Shown here piece after piece: positions 5,534 to 7,348 of a stretch of 7,348 nt of DNA (its first letter is position 1; every line of letters starts with the position of its first letter). The position numbers and the translations under genes were made by a program. Under the pieces are notes generated by a model. That model had not been told where the DNA came from, made no database searches, and was given only the letters and a program-made list of their open reading frames with translations. This DNA is from Gallionellales bacterium CG03_land_8_20_14_0_80_55_15 (GTDB taxonomy: Bacteria; Pseudomonadota; Gammaproteobacteria; Burkholderiales; Gallionellaceae), in assembly GCA_002780675.1 (NCBI GenBank), contig PEUR01000007.1, positions 1 through 7,348 on the forward strand, read 5' to 3'.

Positions 5534-7348
5534 ATGAGCCGCCTGCGCCCCAGATACCTTAATATTTTATTGGGGTTTCTGGGGTTTTACGCATTGGCTA
5601 TCCTGATTTTGGCGGGGGTGGGCGAAGAACAATTTGAGGACATGCATCTCGCGCTCGACATCGGCAACGGTATTTTGTCGTTGTTGCTGGCGGTGTTCCT
5701 GCTGGGCGAGCGGCATTCCATCGAGCCTCGCGCGCGTAATTATCTGGTCATCGGTTTTGGTTTCTCCGCAGCAGCGGGGTGGCTGCATATCCTGAACAGC
5801 TTTGAATGGAGTGGCTGGTTTTCCGGGGTAAACCCTTATTCCGCGACGTTGCTTGCGGCAAGCTGGATACCTGCCAGCTATGTGTTACCACTTGCCCTGG
5901 CATGGGTTTTTTGGTTGATGAGGGGCAAGTGCAGGCTGTCTCCTGCCCGGTTTGCGGCAGGAATGACGGCGCTGACGCTAGGCTTGATGCTTTTGTCACT
6001 TGCATTGCCGCACGTTGTGGAGGGTGGGTTGCCGGCAGTCGCCCGTGTTGTGCAAGCGCCCTTGTTGTTGCTTTGGGCGGGAGTGATTGCCGTTTATTGG
6101 CGTAAACGTCACCAACATCCGATATTTGAGGGCGTTGCGCTGATGGGCGTGCTGCTGCTTGTGTCCGATCTGTCCCTGCTGTACTCGATTGCGCCGGATG
6201 ACAAATTCGCCATGATGGCGCATTTCGGCAAGTTTTTCGGATATGCCATGCTGCATCTGATTCAGATGCGTATCGCGGAGGAAGACAGCGAGGCAAGGAG
6301 CGAAGCGGAAGCCGAATTGCGTATCGCGGCGGTCGCCTTCAACTTGCAAGTCAGTATGCTGATCACCGATGCCCAGGGGGTGATTTTGCGGGTGAACCAG
6401 ATGTTTACCCAGACTACCGGCTATACCGCCGACGAGGTGGTGGGACAGTTGCCGCACCTGCTCAAATCGGCCCGACACCCTACGGGCTTTTACCGGACGA
6501 TGTGGGCGGCGATACGGCGCACGGGGACTTGGCAGGGCGAAAACTGGTGCAGGCGCAAGAATGGCGAAATGTTCCCGAATTTGCTCAATATCTCCGCCGT
6601 CAGAGGAGACGATGGTCAGGTCAGCCATTATATCGGGGCTTACCTGGACATCACGGAACACAAGGCTGCCGAGGAAGAAATCAAACAACTGGCGTTTTAT
6701 GACACGCTCACCGGGCTACCCAACCGGCGTTTGCTGCTGGACAGACTACAGAAAGCCCTGATTTCCAGCGCACGCAGCGGGAGACGGGGTGCGCTGATGT
6801 TCATAGACCTGGATAATTTCAAAACCATCAATGACACGCTGGGACATGATGCGGGTGATTCGCTGCTGAAGCAGGCAGCATCCCGTTTGCTTGCCTGTGT
6901 GCGCGAAGATGACACCGTGGCGCGCCTGGGCGGTGACGAATTTGTGGTGATGCTGGTGGAACTGAGCAAGCTGGAACTTGAAGCCGCAGCGCAAACGGAA
7001 GTTATCGGCGAGAAAATTCTCGGCTCTCTCGGCCAGCCTTATCCCTTGCACAACAAAGAATGTATCAGTACGCCCAGCATCGGCGTGGCGATGTGTAGTG
7101 GCCGGCATCGCGAGATGGAAGAACTGTTGAAACGTGCCGACATCGCCATGTATCAGGCAAAAGACTCAGGCCGCAATGCGCTGCGTTTCTTCGAGCCGGA
7201 GATGCAGGATGCGATTGACGAACGCGCCACCCTTGAAGCTGAATTGCGTCGTGCGCTGGACAAGCGACACTTTCAGTTGTTTTACCAGATACAGGTGGAT
7301 AGTGCGCATCGTTTGCTGGGGGTTGAGGGCTTGATACGCTGGATGCAT
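5534..7348 (+). CDS. Membrane sensor-PAS-GGDEF-EAL cyclic-di-GMP protein (3' end outside window)
   Basis: The visible 605 residues encode a sensor for cyclic-di-GMP turnover. Residues 8-245 have seven or eight hydrophobic helices that look like a MASE3-type sensor domain (GERHSIEPRARN, GWLHIL, and MMAHFGKFFGYAMLHL at the end). A charged helix (247-265) leads to a PAS domain (about 266-380, closing with IGAYLDITEHKAAEEE). The GGDEF domain runs from about 385 (D390-TLTGLPNRR): the active loop GGDEF is intact at 466-470 and the inhibitory RxxD site is present at 457-460, so it is probably an active, feedback-controlled diguanylate cyclase. The EAL domain begins near 567 (FQLFYQIQVD); its signature reads EGL at 598-600 in place of EAL, and the rest lies outside. 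The ATG at 5534 is preferred, with weak ribosome match GTGAAAG; GTG at 5525 and TTG at 5519 are in-frame alternatives. It starts 32 bp after pntB, so co-transcription is plausible. MASE3 assignment is less certain than the other domains. Confidence 0.92.
   Translation, partial: MSRLRPRYLNILLGFLGFYALAILILAGVGEEQFEDMHLALDIGNGILSLLLAVFLLGERHSIEPRARNYLVIGFGFSAAAGWLHILNSFEWSGWFSGVNPYSATLLAASWIPASYVLPLALAWVFWLMRGKCRLSPARFAAGMTALTLGLMLLSLALPHVVEGGLPAVARVVQAPLLLLWAGVIAVYWRKRHQHPIFEGVALMGVLLLVSDLSLLYSIAPDDKFAMMAHFGKFFGYAMLHLIQMRIAEEDSEARSEAEAELRIAAVAFNLQVSMLITDAQGVILRVNQMFTQTTGYTADEVVGQLPHLLKSARHPTGFYRTMWAAIRRTGTWQGENWCRRKNGEMFPNLLNISAVRGDDGQVSHYIGAYLDITEHKAAEEEIKQLAFYDTLTGLPNRRLLLDRLQKALISSARSGRRGALMFIDLDNFKTINDTLGHDAGDSLLKQAASRLLACVREDDTVARLGGDEFVVMLVELSKLELEAAAQTEVIGEKILGSLGQPYPLHNKECISTPSIGVAMCSGRHREMEELLKRADIAMYQAKDSGRNALRFFEPEMQDAIDERATLEAELRRALDKRHFQLFYQIQVDSAHRLLGVEGLIRWMH

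Noticed and set aside
5996..6688. Antisense open frames opposite the cyclic-di-GMP gene
   Set aside because: The plus-strand frame gives clear membrane, PAS and GGDEF domains across the same region, and the antisense products show no recognisable features.

Overview
The window looks like chromosomal DNA from a Gram-negative proteobacterium, most likely a betaproteobacterium; a Nitrosomonadales/Gallionellaceae-type organism is my best guess. The basis is the style of the MutL and transhydrogenase proteins, a moderately high GC content, and dispersed short repeats of a kind common in that group. This taxonomic call is inference, not proof. There are no tRNA or rRNA genes, CRISPR arrays, transposases or phage genes.

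Layout. (1) Positions 1-1479, minus strand: the first 493 codons of mutL, the DNA mismatch repair ATPase, cut off by the window edge just as the C-terminal dimerisation domain begins. The gene carries short repetitive DNA in three places: a heptanucleotide array in two opposite orientations in the linker, a decayed dRS3-like inverted-repeat element also in the linker, and a second tandem heptamer insert in the N-terminal half. (2) Positions 1480-1685: a divergent intergenic region with a -10-like TATAAT for mutL, a run of seven G and a 14-bp tandem repeat. (3) Positions 1686-2471, plus strand: a tight two-gene unit encoding a small exported beta-rich protein with His, Cys and Met clusters and a four-helix CopD-like membrane protein. 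I suspect a periplasmic metal or redox role. (4) Positions 2472-2627: a regulatory gap with a perfect 16-bp palindrome and a TATAAT. (5) Positions 2628-5501: pntAA-pntAB-pntB, the complete three-subunit proton-translocating NAD(P) transhydrogenase. (6) Positions 5534-7348: a MASE3-like membrane sensor-PAS-GGDEF-EAL protein for cyclic-di-GMP turnover, running off the right edge at the start of its EAL domain.

How the genes work together. The three pnt genes form one enzyme that uses the proton gradient to drive NADPH formation from NADH. The cyclic-di-GMP gene starts 32 bp after pntB with no convincing terminator between them, so it may be read from the same transcript. The exported protein and its membrane partner are probably translated together. 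mutL is divergently transcribed and functionally unrelated to the rest. The most unusual part of the window is the set of repeats inside mutL, followed by the uncharacterised exported/membrane pair and the palindrome in front of pnt.
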